NCBI GenBank assembly: GCA_965215825.1
Contig: CBDCEM010000003.1
Coordinates: 2,852,001 to 2,916,000, forward strand
Source of the DNA: JAWPMT01 sp965215825
GTDB lineage: Bacteria; Bacteroidota; Bacteroidia; Cytophagales; Cyclobacteriaceae
Direction of reading: 5' to 3'
Length of the DNA: 64,000 bases
Made by a program: the position numbers and the translations under genes. The notes beneath the pieces were generated by a model that saw nothing but the letters and a program-made list of their open reading frames with translations, searched no databases and was not told the DNA's origin. Positions 62,739-64,000 of the stretch are shown piece by piece; the stretch's first letter is position 1; each line of letters begins with the position of its first letter.

Positions 62739-64000
62739 TTACCTGCGAGATCTGTTCTCAATAAGCTCATATACATAATCCTGAATCATCGGTCTGATTC
62801 TCAGCTCATAGATCATGGTCTGCTTTCGAGTAGGAAATACGCGATTGCTCAGAAAAACAAAAACCAGGTCATGATCAGGATCCGCCCAAATCAGCGGTCC
62901 GGTATATCCACTGTGACCATAGCTTCTTGCACTTGCCCGAATTGACACGTTGCTACGATCACTTTCATTGCTTAACGTGGGCATATCAAAACCTAGGCCT
63001 CGTCGGTTGTTGTTATTTGGGTATTGCACTGTCGTGAAAAGATCAACCGTTTGTTGTTTTAAATAAACCTCGCCTTTGTAATTACCCCGATTTAAGAGCA
63101 TCGTCCATATTTTTCCCACATCTGCGGCGTTTGAAAACAGTCCGGCATTACCAGAAACACCTCGCATCATGATCGCCCCTTCATCATGTACATAACCATG
63201 AATGGGAACTTCCCGAAAAAACGTATCTATCTCCGTGGGAACTATCTGAGATAAAGGAAACCTGTCCAAAGGGTTGAATCCGAGACTGTTAGCTCCCATG
63301 GGTTGATAGAAGTTTTCGTTCAAATACACGTCAAATGACTTTCCTGTCAGCTGAAAAACCAATTCTGGCACCAGATAAAAAAACAATCCTGAATATCGAT
63401 ATACTTTTTCATCGCTTAATTCAGCCTTCCTGATGAATCGTTTGATCCTTTTATAAAAATCGTTTCGGAGATACTTTTCGTCAGCAAGTTTGAAATCATA
63501 GCGATCACTTTTTTCAGTAGCAACCCATTTCTTCTTCAGGCTTCCCTTTTTGTTCCTGATTTCTTGATGGTACGGAATCCATGGTCGCCAACCCGCCTGA
63601 TGAGCAAGCAATTCTCTGAAAGTAGACTTCCCTCGCTTATTACCACGTAGAAAATTGAAATACTTAGCAATAGGATCATCTAACTGGATCAGATCGTCTT
63701 CATACAGCTTCATCATTGCCAGAGTAGCCGCTGTAACCTTTGTCACTGAAGCTAAATCATACAAGTGATCTCGTTCAACTTTCACAAGGCTATCGTACGT
63801 ATGGTGGCCATATGCTTTGTGAATAAGCACAGAACCTTTGTGAGCAACGAATAAAACCGCTCCTGGGAATGCCATTTTCTCAATTCCACCCGCTAAAACA
63901 CTGTCGATTTTATCAATTCCGAAATTAACTGGGGGTTGATTTTGAGCGATTGAAAAAAGTGAAGAAACCAGTATTGTAACCAGAACTATCACGTATTTCA
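62739..64000 (-). CDS. Class C beta-lactamase-like serine hydrolase (start just outside window)
   Basis: A protein of about 420 residues; the visible frame reaches the right edge with ...TG-AAA-TAC-GTG, so the ATG (MKYVIVLVTILVSS) begins one base beyond the window at 64001. The internal GTG at 63990-63992 is not a good start because it would cut the signal peptide. The domain is beta-lactamase/PBP-like (PF00144): catalytic SVTK (Ser-x-x-Lys), tyrosine motif Y-S-G near YRYSGLFFY and HSGYTGPL as the third (HxG) motif. Members are D-aminopeptidases, esterases or cell-wall hydrolases; beta-lactamase activity is not implied. Confidence 0.9.
   Translation of the reverse strand, partial: KYVIVLVTILVSSLFSIAQNQPPVNFGIDKIDSVLAGGIEKMAFPGAVLFVAHKGSVLIHKAYGHHTYDSLVKVERDHLYDLASVTKVTAATLAMMKLYEDDLIQLDDPIAKYFNFLRGNKRGKSTFRELLAHQAGWRPWIPYHQEIRNKKGSLKKKWVATEKSDRYDFKLADEKYLRNDFYKRIKRFIRKAELSDEKVYRYSGLFFYLVPELVFQLTGKSFDVYLNENFYQPMGANSLGFNPLDRFPLSQIVPTEIDTFFREVPIHGYVHDEGAIMMRGVSGNAGLFSNAADVGKIWTMLLNRGNYKGEVYLKQQTVDLFTTVQYPNNNNRRGLGFDMPTLSNESDRSNVSIRASARSYGHSGYTGPLIWADPDHDLVFVFLSNRVFPTRKQTMIYELRIRPMIQDYVYELIENRSRR

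Noticed and set aside
62739..64000. Antibiotic-resistance beta-lactamase
   Set aside because: The SVTK and HxG motifs define the broad serine hydrolase family; nothing specific for AmpC-type resistance was seen.

Overview
The window is about 64 kb of a Bacteroidota chromosome, most likely a marine Cytophagales-type bacterium (Reichenbachiella/Flammeovirgaceae-like; this placement is inferred). Supporting signs are an alternative complex III plus aa3 oxidase operon, TPR sensor kinases, a CHAT-TPR protein, SusC-type CarboxypepD_reg domains, DUF5687 and LytTR systems, AT-rich spacers, and a perfect Bacteroidota promoter (TTG-N19-TAnnTTTG) in front of the respiratory operon. No intact tRNA, no rRNA, no CRISPR array and no insertion sequence was found.

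Layout. 1-6.0 kb: a small catabolic locus with a sodium:solute symporter, an FAD-dependent oxidoreductase, a nonsense-truncated SusC remnant and a lipoprotein, facing a divergent LacI-family regulator across a cluster of LacI-type operators. 6.0-8.8 kb: an accessory patch with a tyrosine recombinase, three repeats that resemble the 3' half of tRNA-Asp, and a ParDE-like toxin-antitoxin pair enclosed by those repeats. 8.8-13.5 kb: an S51 peptidase, a NarL-type response regulator, a TPR histidine kinase and a small secreted protein in one run, with a divergent secreted trypsin-like protease. 13.6-16.1 kb: an orphan NusG/RfaH-like antiterminator, an orphan ParB-like protein and a small unknown. 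16-21.7 kb: an FtsX/MacB-type permease, an acyl-CoA synthetase and a CarboxypepD_reg/plug protein. 21.7-29.3 kb: an alpha-glucan/maltose cluster (GH77 amylomaltase with two CBM20 domains, maltose-type MFS carrier, class II aldolase, GH13 amylase) with a LacI-type palindrome in its divergent promoter region. 29.3-41.0 kb: 3-hydroxyacyl-CoA dehydrogenase, a one-domain voltage-gated cation channel, an ABC/DUF5687 pair, an alpha/beta hydrolase, a LytS/LytTR two-component system with two envelope proteins, a pentapeptide-repeat protein and an Omp85-like barrel.

41.0-57.5 kb is one compact minus-strand operon of 16 genes: actABCDEF (quinol:cytochrome c oxidoreductase), oxidase subunits II and I, heme A and heme O synthases, two subunit III proteins, subunit IV, a Sco-like protein that has lost its copper-binding CxxxC, DUF420, a small CxxC protein and DUF983. 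Together these encode a quinol-to-oxygen electron transfer chain and its cofactor biogenesis. 57.7-64 kb: a TPR-CHAT protease-like protein, a divergent protein of OmpL47-type repeats, and a class C beta-lactamase-like serine hydrolase whose start codon lies one base beyond the window.

Most of the window is ordinary core and niche metabolism. The parts least explained by known families are the tRNA-derived repeats around the toxin-antitoxin pair, the degenerate Sco protein inside an otherwise intact oxidase operon, the channel with a TVEGW selectivity filter, and the LytTR operon with its two envelope proteins.
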